Shown in pieces: positions 8,099 to 17,616 of a DNA stretch of 64,000 nt. Location: contig JAUYGY010000019.1 in the NCBI GenBank assembly GCA_030690315.1, forward strand, positions 1 through 64,000. The letters run 5' to 3'. The notes under the pieces were generated by a model, which did not search any database, was not told the origin of the DNA, and saw nothing but the letters and a program-made list of their open reading frames with translations. A program made the translations under genes and the position numbers. Positions within the stretch are counted from its first letter, which is position 1, and each line of letters begins with the position of its first letter. Source of the stretch: Aequorivita sp. Its GTDB lineage: Bacteria; Bacteroidota; Bacteroidia; Flavobacteriales; Flavobacteriaceae.

Positions 8099-9331
8099 CT
8101 ATCTAATTTTTAAGGTAACAACAGTGATAATTGCCAAAAAAATGCCCACAATCCAAAACCGCGTTACAATCTTACTTTCGTGAAAACCCTTTATTTGATA
8201 ATGATGATGAAGTGGCGACATTCTGAAAATGCGTCTTCCTTCGCCAAATTTTTTCTTTGTGTATTTAAACCAGCCCACTTGCAAAACCACTGAAAGATTT
8301 TCCATCAAAAAAATTCCGCAAAGGATTGGTATCAACAATTCCTTTCGAACTGCAATTGCTATTACTGCTATAATTCCGCCAATGGTCAAACTTCCCGTAT
8401 CGCCCATAAACACTTGCGCGGGATAGGTATTGTACCATAAAAATCCTATGAGCGCCCCCACAAATGCGGTGATGAAAATGGTCATTTCACCCGTATTTGG
8501 GATGTACATAATATTGAGATAGTCGGAAAAAATCACGTTGCCGGAAACCCATGCAAAAAGCGCGAGCGTAATTCCAATAATTGCTGAAGTTCCCGCAGCC
8601 AGCCCATCAATTCCATCGGTGAGATTGGCTCCGTTTGAAACGGCGGTGATTATAAAAATTACGATTGGAATAAAAATAAGCCACACATAGCTTTTGTAGT
8701 TTTCACCCGCCCAACTGATTAATTCAGCATAGTTAAACTCATTTTCCTTTACGAAAGGAATGGTAGTAAGCATTGCTTTGTCTTTCACATAAAATTGATC
8801 GGCGGGACCTTTTGCTATTATTTGGGTTTCGGTTCCGGGATCGGTAATACTTCGCTGAACCACAATATCTGGGTGAAAATACATTGTTGTCCCTACAAAT
8901 AAACCCAAACCTACTTGCCCAATTATTTTAAATTTTCCAGGCAATCCTTGTTTGTCGTTTTTGAACTTTTTGATGTAATCGTCAATAAAACCGATGGTTC
9001 CCATCCAAAGAGTTGTTACAATCAAAAGAATGACGTAAATATTTTCAAGCTTTGCGAATAGTAAAACCGGAACCAGCGTTGCGAGAATTATAATAAGTCC
9101 GCCCATTGTTGGGGTTCCCGCCTTTTCGTTTTGACCTTCCAAACCAAGGTCGCGAATAGATTCACCAACTTGTTTTTTTCTTAAATAATTGATGATTTTT
9201 TTTCCGTAAACCGAAGCGATAAAAAGCGAAAGTATAACCGCCAAAATAGCACGAAACGTAATGAAATTGAACAAGCCCGCGCCTGGCACATCGTATGTTT
9301 TATCCAAATAATCAAATAGGTAATAAAGCAT
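8099..9331 (-). CDS. mraY: Phospho-N-acetylmuramoyl-pentapeptide-transferase MraY
   Basis: Polytopic inner-membrane enzyme that transfers phospho-MurNAc-pentapeptide to undecaprenyl phosphate to make lipid I. Family motifs are present: GTPTMGGL near residue 72, [10 protein letters not shown] with the paired Asp, [22 protein letters not shown], and the histidine-rich [15 protein letters not shown] near the C-terminus. The protein has 410 residues versus about 360 in E. coli. The extra length is a periplasmic-side insertion (about residues 150-210), which I believe is common in Bacteroidetes MraY. It is separated from murE by only 3 bp. Confidence 0.97.
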   Translation of the reverse strand: MLYYLFDYLDKTYDVPGAGLFNFITFRAILAVILSLFIASVYGKKIINYLRKKQVGESIRDLGLEGQNEKAGTPTMGGLIIILATLVPVLLFAKLENIYVILLIVTTLWMGTIGFIDDYIKKFKNDKQGLPGKFKIIGQVGLGLFVGTTMYFHPDIVVQRSITDPGTETQIIAKGPADQFYVKDKAMLTTIPFVKENEFNYAELISWAGENYKSYVWLIFIPIVIFIITAVSNGANLTDGIDGLAAGTSAIIGITLALFAWVSGNVIFSDYLNIMYIPNTGEMTIFITAFVGALIGFLWYNTYPAQVFMGDTGSLTIGGIIAVIAIAVRKELLIPILCGIFLMENLSVVLQVGWFKYTKKKFGEGRRIFRMSPLHHHYQIKGFHESKIVTRFWIVGIFLAIITVVTLKIR

Positions 9332-9334
9332 TGG

Positions 9335-10798
9335 CTATTTGTTTAGGGTGGTTAAAAGTTGGTTCACTATTTTAAAATCATCAAATTCGAAGCGTTCTCC
9401 ATTGATTTCCTGATAGGTTTCGTGGCCCTTTCCGGCAATCAAAATGATGTCATTTTCCTGGGCCATTTGGCAGGCCGCTTTTATGGCTTCCTTTCTATTT
9501 GTTATTGAAATGGTTTTTTTATAATGTTCAGCCGGAACCCCTGTTTCGATTTGTTCTATAATTTTTTCGGGATTTTCTGTACGTGGATTATCGCTTGTAA
9601 AAACCACTTTCGTACTCAACGAAGCCGCAATGTTTCCCATCACGGGACGCTTCTGTGTATCGCGATCTCCGCCACAGCCAACAACAGTAATCACTTCTTC
9701 GTTCCCGGTGCGGATGCTGTTTATGGTTTCCAAAACATTTTTCAAAGCGTCGGGCGTGTGTGCATAATCCACAATTGCTGTAATTTTCTTTTCTGAAATT
9801 AAATATTGAAATCGTCCGTCAACACTATCTAAAGTGCTCATAATTTGAAGAATTTCAAGTTCCTTCAACCCTAAAAGTTGCGCAGTTCCGAAGATTGCCA
9901 GCAAATTATAAGCATTGAAACCGCCAATCAATTTCACCCACAATTCCTGATTATTAACCTTCAAGAGTTGTCCTGAAAACTGACTTTCCAAAACCTGCGC
10001 TTTATAATCTGCATAGGTTTTTAAAGCATAGGTTTTCTTAATTGCTTTTGTATTTTGAAGCATCACCACGCCGTTTTTATCATCCACATTTACCAATGCG
10101 AAGGCAGTTTTCGGCAATTCATCAAAAAAGGATTTTTTCACATCGCGGTACTCCGCAAAATCCTTGTGATAATCGAGATGGTCGTGGGAAAGATTGGTAA
10201 AAACGCCACCCACAAAGTGAAGCGCTTCCGTGCGTTTTTGATGGATGCCGTGGGAACTTACTTCCATAAAACAAAATTCTACGCCAGCATCAACCATTTC
10301 GCGTAAATATTTATTTATGGTCAAGGAATCTGGCGTTGTATGCGTTGCTTTATATTCAGTATCGCCAACCATTATTTTTACTGTGGAAAGCAAGCCAGCC
10401 TCCAAACCAGCTTTTTTGAAAAGTTGATATAACAATGAAGAAACGGTAGTTTTTCCATTGGTTCCCGTAATGCCAACAAGTTTCAATTCTGCGGAAGGAT
10501 TTCCGTAGTAATTGGCAGCCATAATTGCTAAAGCTTTATGCGAATCTGAAACTTGCACATACGTTATCCCGTTCACAATATTTTCGGGCAAGGTTTCGCA
10601 AATAATGGCCAATGCCCCTTGATCTGCAGCCTTTTTTATGAATTGATGCCCATCGGAAACTGTTCCTTTTATTGCAATAAAAACGTCGTTTAAGGAAACA
10701 TTTCGGGAATCAAATTCCAGATTGTTTATGGCCACGGAAGTACTGCCAACGACGCTTTCGATGGTAACTTTGTACAATATGTCCTTTAACAATATCAC
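9335..10798 (-). CDS. murE: UDP-MurNAc-L-Ala-D-Glu--2,6-diaminopimelate ligase MurE
   Basis: Cytoplasmic ligase adding the third amino acid of the peptidoglycan stem. N-terminal substrate domain, then ATP loop GITGTNGKTT (residues 109-118), TNLSHDHLDYH, and a C-terminal domain with VDYAHTPDALKNVL. The DNPR motif at residues 403-406, followed by TENP, is the signature of meso-diaminopimelate specificity, so this organism should have DAP-type peptidoglycan. The length of 487 is normal. Its start overlaps the end of ftsI by 4 bp. Confidence 0.97.
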   Translation of the reverse strand: MILLKDILYKVTIESVVGSTSVAINNLEFDSRNVSLNDVFIAIKGTVSDGHQFIKKAADQGALAIICETLPENIVNGITYVQVSDSHKALAIMAANYYGNPSAELKLVGITGTNGKTTVSSLLYQLFKKAGLEAGLLSTVKIMVGDTEYKATHTTPDSLTINKYLREMVDAGVEFCFMEVSSHGIHQKRTEALHFVGGVFTNLSHDHLDYHKDFAEYRDVKKSFFDELPKTAFALVNVDDKNGVVMLQNTKAIKKTYALKTYADYKAQVLESQFSGQLLKVNNQELWVKLIGGFNAYNLLAIFGTAQLLGLKELEILQIMSTLDSVDGRFQYLISEKKITAIVDYAHTPDALKNVLETINSIRTGNEEVITVVGCGGDRDTQKRPVMGNIAASLSTKVVFTSDNPRTENPEKIIEQIETGVPAEHYKKTISITNRKEAIKAACQMAQENDIILIAGKGHETYQEINGERFEFDDFKIVNQLLTTLNK

Positions 10799-12795
10799 GA
10801 TAAATTCAATGTTATTAATTGCCCCTTTTTAAGGTTTTCGCCAGATTTAATGGATTGACTGGAAACGGTTCCATTGCCCACAACCTGTACTCTAAGCCCA
10901 AGATTTTCCAATAATGAAACTGCATCCATTCCTGCCATTCCGGTTACATTTGGAATAGTTTTGAAAGGTTGTTGCAACTTTGTGTAATACTTTTCAAAAT
11001 CTTTTTTCAATATCGGATCAGTTTTGTCGACTTCTTCCACAGTATCAATATTTGGGGAATCTGTAAATATTTTTTGAGCAATTCTTTTAAACACTGGTCC
11101 GGAAACATCAGCCCCATAAAAACCTTTTTGAGTGCTTGGTTTGTGAATAATCACGATGCAGGAATATTTAGGGTTTTCCGCAGGGAAAAATCCGGCAAAG
11201 GAAGAAATGTAGCGGCGATTGCCCTTCCAATCCGGCATCCAATATTCGGTTTGTGCAGTTCCTGTTTTTCCCGCCATAGAGAAATCTGGGGAATAGAGTG
11301 ATTTTCCAGTGCCGCGTTTCACCGTATTTTTCAAGATTTCCCGAACCTGCTTCAAAGTTTCATCAGAGCAGATTTTGGGATTTATAATTTGAGTGTCGTA
11401 AGTGGTCACCTTTTCATTCCAAGCCCTAACTTCTTTAATGAAGCGCGGTTTCACCATTACCCCGTGATTTGCAATTGCGTTGTAAAAAGTTAGTGTTTGC
11501 AAAGGCGTCATGCGCAAGCCGTAGCCATAGGACATAGAGGGCAAGGCGTTCTTACTCCACTTTTTGTCGCCGGGTTGGGGAATCATTGGAGATCCTTCTC
11601 CTTTTATGGCTACACCTGTCTTTTCATTCAAGTGCCAACTTTTGAGGCGATCGATGAATTTGTTTGGATTTTTGGAATAATTGTCATTGATAATGGTTGC
11701 CAAACCAATGTTTGAAGAAACTTCCAAAGCACGCGCCGCAGAAATTTTTCCAAAACCTCCGCGGTGGGAATCGTTTATAGCCCTTCCATAGAATAATTTT
11801 CTACCATTACCAGTATCAATTACCGTACTTGTATCGATAACCTTGTCTTCCAAAGCAGCCATAAAAGCCATCACTTTAAAAGTAGAGCCTGGTTCGTGTG
11901 ATTCGCCAATGGCATAATTTAATTTTTCGTAATAAGTTCCATCCGTTTTGCGACCCAAATTCGAAACCGCTTTTATTTCGCCTGTTGCAACTTCCATTAC
12001 TATTACAGAGCCGTGCTCGGCCTCGTAGTATTCCAATTGTTTCAGCAAGGCATGGTGCGCAATATCTTGAATGTTTACGTTTATTGTAGAAACTATATCA
12101 TACCCATCCTGTGGCTCTACTTCGTTTTCGTCATAAACAGGTTTCCATTGGCCCTGGGCAATTTTTTGCTTTAAACGATGCCCTTCTTTTCCTGTTAAAA
12201 GATCATTAAACGCTCCTTCCAAACCTACGGCATAATAGCCGGGACGATCAAAAGCTTCATCGCCAACGGTGCGCTGCGCAATTAGCCCAATGGGATGTTC
12301 ACGAACCGTGCGTTGTTCAACAATAATCCCTCCTTGGTAGGGGCCTTTGTTGAAAAGGGGCAAATTTTTCACTTTAATATAATTGGAGTAGCCCAAATTT
12401 TTAACCACCAATAGATAGCGATTTTTATCGGCACGGGCCTTGCGGAACATATCCTGATAATAAGGAACAGGCTTCCCGAACATTTTGCTCAAACCTTCGG
12501 AAAGTGCTTTCACATTTTCATTGAAATCTTCGGAAGAAACAGTTACCGCGTCAAAACGGATGTCGTATTTTGGAACGGATGTGGCCAACAAACTGCCATC
12601 ATCTGCATAAACATTGCCTCTATTTGCTGGAATCACAAAGTTTTTTGTAGTGTTTTCCTTTGCCAGTTCGCGATACTTTTCGCCATCCACAAACTGAATA
12701 TTCATCAATTTAATACTTATAATAAGCGCGAAGAGAAACATACATCCGGCAACGATGTACAAACGGGTCAATATGTTTTTTTCTTCAAAAGCCAT
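10795..12795 (-). CDS. ftsI: Septal transpeptidase FtsI (class B PBP with C-terminal PASTA domain)
   Basis: Inner-membrane DD-transpeptidase that cross-links septal peptidoglycan with FtsW. One N-terminal transmembrane helix (about residues 11-31) is followed by a class B dimerisation domain (IPANRGNVYADDG) and the transpeptidase domain with all three active-site motifs: S304-T-F-K307 in EPGSTFK, S360-S-N362, and K510-T-G512. The last 60 or so residues (IPNVTGMAGMDAVSLLENLG to the end) form a single PASTA repeat, as in SpoVD-type PBPs. The PASTA domain, together with the ftsL-ftsI-murE order, supports a septal role. Length 666. Confidence 0.95.
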   Translation of the reverse strand: MAFEEKNILTRLYIVAGCMFLFALIISIKLMNIQFVDGEKYRELAKENTTKNFVIPANRGNVYADDGSLLATSVPKYDIRFDAVTVSSEDFNENVKALSEGLSKMFGKPVPYYQDMFRKARADKNRYLLVVKNLGYSNYIKVKNLPLFNKGPYQGGIIVEQRTVREHPIGLIAQRTVGDEAFDRPGYYAVGLEGAFNDLLTGKEGHRLKQKIAQGQWKPVYDENEVEPQDGYDIVSTINVNIQDIAHHALLKQLEYYEAEHGSVIVMEVATGEIKAVSNLGRKTDGTYYEKLNYAIGESHEPGSTFKVMAFMAALEDKVIDTSTVIDTGNGRKLFYGRAINDSHRGGFGKISAARALEVSSNIGLATIINDNYSKNPNKFIDRLKSWHLNEKTGVAIKGEGSPMIPQPGDKKWSKNALPSMSYGYGLRMTPLQTLTFYNAIANHGVMVKPRFIKEVRAWNEKVTTYDTQIINPKICSDETLKQVREILKNTVKRGTGKSLYSPDFSMAGKTGTAQTEYWMPDWKGNRRYISSFAGFFPAENPKYSCIVIIHKPSTQKGFYGADVSGPVFKRIAQKIFTDSPNIDTVEEVDKTDPILKKDFEKYYTKLQQPFKTIPNVTGMAGMDAVSLLENLGLRVQVVGNGTVSSQSIKSGENLKKGQLITLNLS

Positions 12796-12872
12796 TTTTC
12801 AGTTCTGGGTTGTCGGTTGTAAAAATTTATTTTGCTCTCTTATCTTTTTTCTTTAATCTCTGTTCTTTTTCT

Positions 12873-13193
12873 TCACTCTTTTTTCTCAACTATCATTATT
12901 CTCTTCGGCGGCGTAACGGAAGGTTGCAGACCGCGATTTTCCATTGCGGCTATTATTTTGCTTTCCATCCTGGCCTGCATCAAAAGCATGCGTACGTCCA
13001 CATATTCACTTTTCAACTCTTTAACTTCCGCGTTTAACTTGGAAATCTTGTGCACTTTTTTATCTGCACTGTGCGAACTGCCAATCATTATCAAAGCCAA
13101 AAGGGAAAGAAAAATAATGAAGCGCCAGTTTTTCAACGCATCATCGCTCACTAAAAATTTTCCTTTTATTATGTTGTAAAACCCGTCTTTCAT
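12873..13193 (-). CDS. ftsL: FtsL-like cell division protein
   Basis: A 106-residue bitopic protein with a cytoplasmic N-terminus, one transmembrane helix (WRFIIFLSLLALIMIGSS, about residues 23-40) and a coiled-coil periplasmic stretch (KVHKISKLNAEVKELKSEYVDVRMLL) with leucine spacing. Size, topology and location between rsmH and ftsI are those of FtsL, which forms a complex with FtsQ and FtsB. Sequence identity alone would not settle it because FtsL is very divergent. Confidence 0.85.
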   Translation of the reverse strand: MKDGFYNIIKGKFLVSDDALKNWRFIIFLSLLALIMIGSSHSADKKVHKISKLNAEVKELKSEYVDVRMLLMQARMESKIIAAMENRGLQPSVTPPKRIMIVEKKE

Positions 13194-13231
13194 TTGTTGT
13201 GAATTCGTGAATGTGTGAATTCGTTTATAGC

Positions 13232-14134
13232 TTATATTTTTTCTGCAACGCGAAGCTTTGCACTTCGGGCGCGGTTGTTTTGTTTAATTTCTTCTTTTGA
13301 AGGAATTATGAATTTTCCAACTGCTTTGAAAGGCACTTCAACCCTTCCAAAAACATCTTTTTCAGGCTCGCCTTCAAACATGCCATTTTTTATAAATCGC
13401 TTCACCAATCTGTCTTCCAAAGAATGATAGCTTATCAAACTGATGCGTCCGCCTGATTTTAATACTTCGTTTGTTTGCATCAAAAATTCCTTCAAGGCTT
13501 CCAGTTCTTGATTCACTTCAATCCTAATTGCTTGATAGATTTGAGCCAGAATTTTATTTTCTTTATGTGCTGGCAGAAATCTGCTGAGCACTTTTTTGAG
13601 TTGTTCGCTTGTTTTTATTTTTTCCTGCTGCCGGGCTTCAACAATTACTTTCGCCATTGCAGCTGCGCTTCGTAGTTCACCGTAATTGGACAGTACATTA
13701 CGTAGTTGCGCTTCTTCATATTTGTTGACGACAGTGAATGCCGAAAAGTTTGTGTCACGATTCATCCGCATGTCCAAATCAGCTTCAAAGCGGGTGGAAA
13801 AACCTCTTTCGGCAACGTCAAATTGATGTGATGAAACCCCGAAATCGCCCAAAATCCCATCTACTGTTTTATGCCCATGGAATCTTAAGAATTGTTTCAA
13901 AAACCGAAAATTTTGATTGATCAACAAAAAACGCGGATCTTCAATAGCATTTTCCAAAGCATCTTTATCTTGATCAAAAGCAATGAGTTTTCCATTTTGC
14001 CCCAACCGTTCGAGGATTTCGCGGGAGTGGCCGCCGCCGCCGAAGGTTACATCCACATAAACGCCGTTTGGCTTTATGTTTAGCCCATCAACAGTTTCGT
14101 TAAGCAAAACCGGATTATGATATTCCATCACCAT
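13232..14134 (-). CDS. rsmH: 16S rRNA (cytosine(1402)-N(4))-methyltransferase RsmH
   Basis: SAM-dependent methyltransferase (formerly MraW) that makes N4-methyl-C1402 in the ribosomal P site. The N-terminal EYHNPVLLNETVDGL and the SAM loop YVDVTFGGGGHSREIL are diagnostic, followed by GILGDFGVSSHQ and a C-terminal SYHSLEDRLVKRF. At 300 residues it is normal in length. The start is either the ATG at 14134 (MVMEYH) or, more likely from family alignments, the ATG at 14128 (MEYH). Both overlap the end of mraZ, so translation is probably coupled. Confidence 0.96.
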   Translation of the reverse strand: MVMEYHNPVLLNETVDGLNIKPNGVYVDVTFGGGGHSREILERLGQNGKLIAFDQDKDALENAIEDPRFLLINQNFRFLKQFLRFHGHKTVDGILGDFGVSSHQFDVAERGFSTRFEADLDMRMNRDTNFSAFTVVNKYEEAQLRNVLSNYGELRSAAAMAKVIVEARQQEKIKTSEQLKKVLSRFLPAHKENKILAQIYQAIRIEVNQELEALKEFLMQTNEVLKSGGRISLISYHSLEDRLVKRFIKNGMFEGEPEKDVFGRVEVPFKAVGKFIIPSKEEIKQNNRARSAKLRVAEKI

Positions 14135-14588
14135 TATTGCTTTTGTTTCCCATTACTTCCTCAGCCAAATCGACAAAATCACTTGCAGCATCGTCAATAG
14201 CTTGTTCGTATTTATCTTTGTCCCATATCTCAACAATATTTATTGCCGAGGAAATCACCAATTCCTTATCAATTCCGGCAAAAGACATTAAGTCCTTAGG
14301 AATCAGCAATCTACCGGTAGAGTCTAGTTCAACAGTCTTTACGCCAGCGGTAAATCTTCTAATAAAATCGTTGTTTTTTCTGTCGAAGCGATTTAGCTCG
14401 CTCATTTTCAGCATCAGCGCATCCCACTCTTTCATTGGGTACATTTCCAAACAAGGCTGAAAAACGGCACGCTTAATTACAAAGCCTTCCGTGGCCACGG
14501 ATGCCAACTGCTTTTTTAAAGGCGCAGGCACCATGACGCGTCCCTTAACGTCTGCTTTACATTCGTATGTGCCTATTAGATTGAGCAT
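14115..14588 (-). CDS. mraZ: Transcriptional regulator MraZ
   Basis: First gene of the dcw cluster, encoding a DNA-binding double-AbrB-fold protein that in E. coli represses its own operon. Two SpoVT/AbrB-like repeats are visible: residues about 7-50 (TYECKADVKGRVMVPAPLKK) and about 83-125 (TVELDSTGRLLIPKDLMSFA). The length of 157 is normal for Bacteroidetes MraZ. Its likely operator, a run of GTGG(G/T) boxes at 10-bp spacing, lies 50-95 bp upstream and just above an exact TATATTTG -7 element. Confidence 0.95.
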   Translation of the reverse strand: MLNLIGTYECKADVKGRVMVPAPLKKQLASVATEGFVIKRAVFQPCLEMYPMKEWDALMLKMSELNRFDRKNNDFIRRFTAGVKTVELDSTGRLLIPKDLMSFAGIDKELVISSAINIVEIWDKDKYEQAIDDAASDFVDLAEEVMGNKSNNGDGIS

Positions 14589-14613
14589 TGTGGAAATTCC
14601 GTGTTTGCAATTT

Positions 14614-14628
14614 GTTGTTTCAAATATA
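14614..14628 (-). promoter_or_regulatory. Candidate mraZ (dcw) promoter, -7 element TATATTTG
   Basis: On the minus strand, positions 14628-14621 read TATATTTG, an exact match to the Bacteroidetes -7 consensus TAnnTTTG. A start site near 14614 would give a leader of about 26 nt before the mraZ ATG at 14588. T-rich sequence lies upstream, but the -33 element overlaps the MraZ boxes and is not clear-cut. Confidence 0.6.
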
Positions 14629-14638
14629 TATAACTTTT

Positions 14639-14684
14639 ACCACAATTTACCACAATTCCCCACTTTGTTGATAAGTTTTACCAC
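14639..14684 (-). promoter_or_regulatory. MraZ operator array (GTGG boxes)
   Basis: On the minus strand, GTGGG, GTGGT and GTGGT start exactly 10 bp apart (14663-14659, 14653-14649, 14643-14639), with a fourth GTGGT at 14684-14680. Known MraZ operators are TGGG-like direct repeats with 5-nt spacers, so the spacing matches. The boxes lie directly upstream of the -7 element, so bound MraZ would block the promoter of the whole division cluster. Confidence 0.7.
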
Positions 14685-14749
14685 TTTACACCTACTCAAT
14701 ATTGAAAATTTGAAAAAACAAAGGCTTCTTTTAGATAGACCTTATGAAA

Positions 14750-14767
14750 TAATTTTGTTTACTTTTG
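14750..14767 (+). promoter_or_regulatory. Candidate -7 elements for the hydrolase gene
   Basis: Two exact TAnnTTTG matches on the plus strand, TAATTTTG at 14750-14757 and TACTTTTG at 14760-14767, lie 27-44 bp before the ATG at 14794. No convincing TTTG -33 element is seen, so either could be the true promoter. Confidence 0.45.
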
Positions 14768-14793
14768 TCATTCTAAATTGCACCAACCACCGC

Positions 14794-15558
14794 ATGTCCG
14801 AAAACTTAAAGAAAGAAGGAAAATTTTCATATTTAGAAATAGGTGAAGGCACTCCGATAATTATTCTACACGGGCTTATGGGTGGGCTGAGTAATTTTGA
14901 TGGCGTTGCAAATTTCTTTCCTCCGAAGGGCTATAAAATTCTAATTCCGGAACTACCCATTTACAAAATGACCCTGTTGCGCACCAACGTAAAAAATTTC
15001 GCGAAATACGTTTCACAGTTTATTGATCATTTGGGATATAAAGAAGTAATTCTCTTGGGAAATTCCCTGGGCGGGCACATTGGCCTGCTCTGCACAAAAA
15101 TGTATCCTGAAAAAGTTAAGGCATTGGTAATTACTGGAAGTTCGGGCCTTTATGAAAGTGCCATGGGTGAGAGCTACCCAAAACGGGGCGACTATGAATA
15201 TATCAAGCAAAAAGCTGAAAATGTTTTTTACGATCCTGCCATTGCCACAAAAGAAATTGTGGACGACGTTTACGAAATGGTAAATGACCGAACAAAATTG
15301 ATACGAACACTCGCCATAGCAAAGAGTGCAATTAGGCACAATATGGCGAAGGATTTACCAAAAATGCATACTCCAACTTGCATTATCTGGGGAAGAAATG
15401 ACAATGTTACCCCACCAGAAGTCGCAATAGAATTTGATGAATTATTACCAGATTCTGAACTTTTTTGGATAGACAAATGTGGCCATGCCGCAATGATGGA
15501 GCATCCTGATGAATTTAATGAGCTTCTGTATTCTTGGTTGCAGAAACGAGGGTACTAA
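14794..15558 (+). CDS. Alpha/beta-hydrolase fold protein
   Basis: A 254-residue alpha/beta hydrolase of unknown substrate. It has the oxyanion-hole region ILHGLMGGLSNF, the nucleophile elbow LLGNSLGGHIGLL (Ser in GNSLGG), an acid in IIWGRNDNVTPPEV, and the catalytic His in CGHAAMMEHPDEF. The set is complete, so it should be an active hydrolase or lyase-type enzyme. I placed the start at the ATG at 14794 (MSENLKKEGKFSYLEIGEG). The frame is open upstream back to 14491, but that stretch overlaps mraZ antisense and the dcw promoter. It is co-directional with engB, 74 bp downstream. Confidence 0.88.
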   Translation: MSENLKKEGKFSYLEIGEGTPIIILHGLMGGLSNFDGVANFFPPKGYKILIPELPIYKMTLLRTNVKNFAKYVSQFIDHLGYKEVILLGNSLGGHIGLLCTKMYPEKVKALVITGSSGLYESAMGESYPKRGDYEYIKQKAENVFYDPAIATKEIVDDVYEMVNDRTKLIRTLAIAKSAIRHNMAKDLPKMHTPTCIIWGRNDNVTPPEVAIEFDELLPDSELFWIDKCGHAAMMEHPDEFNELLYSWLQKRGY

Positions 15559-15594
15559 ACGTTTCTGGTTTCTAAAAATTAAGTATTTTTCCAC

Positions 15595-15627
15595 TCAATA
15601 CTAAATACTCATTACTAAATACTATTA
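15595..15627. repeat. Heptamer tract (AATACTA-like) before engB
   Basis: CAATACT, AAATACT, CATTACT, AAATACT: four 7-bp units immediately upstream of the engB start at 15633. It has the same period but a different unit from the dcw tracts. Confidence 0.75.
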
Positions 15628-15632
15628 AAAAA

Positions 15633-16238
15633 ATGCAAATAAAATCGGCGGAATTTATGATGAGCAACAGCGATGTTGCCAAGTGCCCGAAGGACCGCAT
15701 TCCGGAATATGCATTTATTGGCCGTAGTAATGTGGGGAAATCTTCGCTTATCAATATGTTGATGCTGCGTAAAAACTTGGCAAAAACTTCAGGAAGACCG
15801 GGGAAGACACAGCTTATCAATCATTTTCTAGTGAACAAAAATTGGTATCTAGTAGATTTGCCGGGTTATGGTTATGCCCGAGTTTCAAAAAGCAGTAAGA
15901 AAGTTTTTCAGAAATTCATTACCAATTATTTTGAAAAGCGGGAGCAAATGGTCCTTGCCTTTGTTTTGGTAGATTGCCGCCACGAACCGCAACCCATCGA
16001 TATGGAATTTATGGAATGGATGGGCGAAACAGGAATTCCTTTCAGCATAATTTTCACAAAAGCAGATAAATTGAAGCCGAAAGCATTGGAAAAAAATCTT
16101 AAAACCTATACTGAAAAAATGCTGGAAATATGGGAAGAAATGCCTTCGTATTTTATTACTTCAGCTACTGATTCAACAGGAAGAGATGAAGTTTTGAAAT
16201 ATATTGATGAACTCAACAATTCAATTCAAACCTCTTAA
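15633..16238 (+). CDS. engB: Ribosome biogenesis GTP-binding protein EngB (YihA/YsxC)
   Basis: Essential small GTPase needed for late large-subunit assembly. G1 loop GRSNVGKSS at residues 30-38, switch with [14 protein letters not shown]3 DLPGYG, G4 TKADK, and G5-like ITSATDSTG. The 201-residue length is the family norm. The ATG at 15633 gives [15 protein letters not shown], the usual start of this family, where the GTPase domain is preceded by a short strand. It lies on the plus strand between the hydrolase and the convergent gldC. Confidence 0.96.
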   Translation: MQIKSAEFMMSNSDVAKCPKDRIPEYAFIGRSNVGKSSLINMLMLRKNLAKTSGRPGKTQLINHFLVNKNWYLVDLPGYGYARVSKSSKKVFQKFITNYFEKREQMVLAFVLVDCRHEPQPIDMEFMEWMGETGIPFSIIFTKADKLKPKALEKNLKTYTEKMLEIWEEMPSYFITSATDSTGRDEVLKYIDELNNSIQTS

Positions 16239-16250
16239 TTAATAAGTAAC

Positions 16251-16589
16251 CTACTCTCTCTTCAACTCTAACTTTTCAGCAAAATAATCACAGAAATCGC
16301 GCATTGTATCACTCATTTTATCATCATTTGTTGCACGTTGAAATGTATCTGCCATTGCGCTTAAGGTTTGGTGAAAAAATATTTTCATTTCATCAACCGG
16401 CATATCTTTCGTCCAAAGATCAATTCTGAGTGACTCCTTTTTTCCACTGTCCCAAACGGAAAGCATCACAGCTTTCGTTTCTTCATTTGAAACACCGCCG
16501 TCTTCCGCGGTCCAATGAATGTTTTCTGGAATTTTGTTTTCATCAAGACTTATATTCAATCTTATTTCAGAAGTATGTTTTATTGCCAT
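16251..16589 (-). CDS. gldC: Gliding motility protein GldC
   Basis: Small cytoplasmic protein of the Flavobacterium gliding/T9SS gene set, which supports but is not strictly required for gliding in F. johnsoniae. At 112 residues with IRLNISLDENKIPENIHW, DGGVSNEETKAVMLSVWD and LWTKDMPVDEMKIFFHQTL it is readily recognised. It follows gldB, overlapping it by 1 bp (16589), as in other flavobacteria, and converges with engB. Confidence 0.93.
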   Translation of the reverse strand: MAIKHTSEIRLNISLDENKIPENIHWTAEDGGVSNEETKAVMLSVWDSGKKESLRIDLWTKDMPVDEMKIFFHQTLSAMADTFQRATNDDKMSDTMRDFCDYFAEKLELKRE

Positions 16590-17545
16590 TATTTCTTTGG
16601 TTTGTATTTTGAATTTGTAAATATTTCATCGGCATCAGTAACCATTAATTGCTGAACATCTGCTTTATTGTTTTTCATGTAGGACCGAACAATTTTCCAC
16701 CCCAAATAGCGGCCCAACATGCCTGGAGATTCATTGTCTATTTCCAAATAGAATTTTGAAAACGGGGCAGGACTCACAAAGCGTGCGCCAAGCTTGGGAT
16801 CTGTGTTATAAAGCAATTCCTTCTCCACAAAATAGCGCCACATATACTCTTCGTTTTCCTCGGCCCATTGAAATTCCTCTTCAGTATAACCTATTTTTTC
16901 GGCATCGGAAATATTTGGAAGCCAAATATCCTTTAGATAAAGTTCTTTTCCATAATAAACAATTTGTCCCAAAAAGGAAGCCTTGTTCGGGGGTTTTATA
17001 TACACTCTTGCATAGGCTTCTGCAACATCGGGACCAATCTGCGAGGGTTTCATTTCTTTGGAAATGTATTTATCTATCCCTTTGTAAAAATGATGCTCGG
17101 CTCCCAAATAATTGTCCAGCCCAATCACCAACATCTTTTCTGCGAGAATTACCTTATTGCGATAATCTACGTCGGAAGTTGTTGTAACAACAACTGGAGT
17201 CTGAAATTTTGGAAAGTAGTATTTTATATGTTGAAACAGTGGAACAAGCACATGGTTCAATGCTTCATCCTTCGGAAATGTTTTTGCCACTTCACTTTCA
17301 AGTTGGTGTTGAAGTGTATCGGTCAATTTTTCAACCCAAATACTATCATTGTATTGTTCGGGGAAAAATTCTGGAAATTCTGTCTTTAATTTTGGAAGAT
17401 CTGCGGGAGTTGCTTGCGCAAATTCCATGTCGAAGCGAATCAATTCAAAATCAATGGGAATCTTTTCAATTTCCTTTTCAATCTTACTTTCGTTATTGCA
17501 CGAAAAAAAAAGAACACCAAAAAGAAACAAAACGCAATACTTCAT
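16589..17545 (-). CDS. gldB: Gliding motility lipoprotein GldB
   Basis: Lipoprotein required for gliding and T9SS function in Flavobacterium. The signal peptide MKYCVLFLFGVLFFSC ends in a lipobox (LFFSC) with the acylated Cys at residue 16. The rest is soluble: IPIDFELIRFDMEFAQ, LVIGLDNYLGAEHHFY and the C-terminal LGRYLGWKIVRSYM are typical GldB. I chose the ATG at 17545 because it starts the signal peptide directly; the frame extends to 17578 with 11 more residues. It is co-transcribed with gldC. Confidence 0.92.
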   Translation of the reverse strand: MKYCVLFLFGVLFFSCNNESKIEKEIEKIPIDFELIRFDMEFAQATPADLPKLKTEFPEFFPEQYNDSIWVEKLTDTLQHQLESEVAKTFPKDEALNHVLVPLFQHIKYYFPKFQTPVVVTTTSDVDYRNKVILAEKMLVIGLDNYLGAEHHFYKGIDKYISKEMKPSQIGPDVAEAYARVYIKPPNKASFLGQIVYYGKELYLKDIWLPNISDAEKIGYTEEEFQWAEENEEYMWRYFVEKELLYNTDPKLGARFVSPAPFSKFYLEIDNESPGMLGRYLGWKIVRSYMKNNKADVQQLMVTDADEIFTNSKYKPKK

Positions 17546-17616
17546 TGCTGAAAAAATGTTATTGTTGGTTAACGCCATTCCTCTTTATTAATTTTATCTT
17601 TAACAACTTTTGGCCA

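Noticed and set aside
14491..14793. 101-codon N-terminal extension of the alpha/beta-hydrolase
   Set aside because: It runs antisense through mraZ and the dcw promoter; homology starts at the ATG at 14794.
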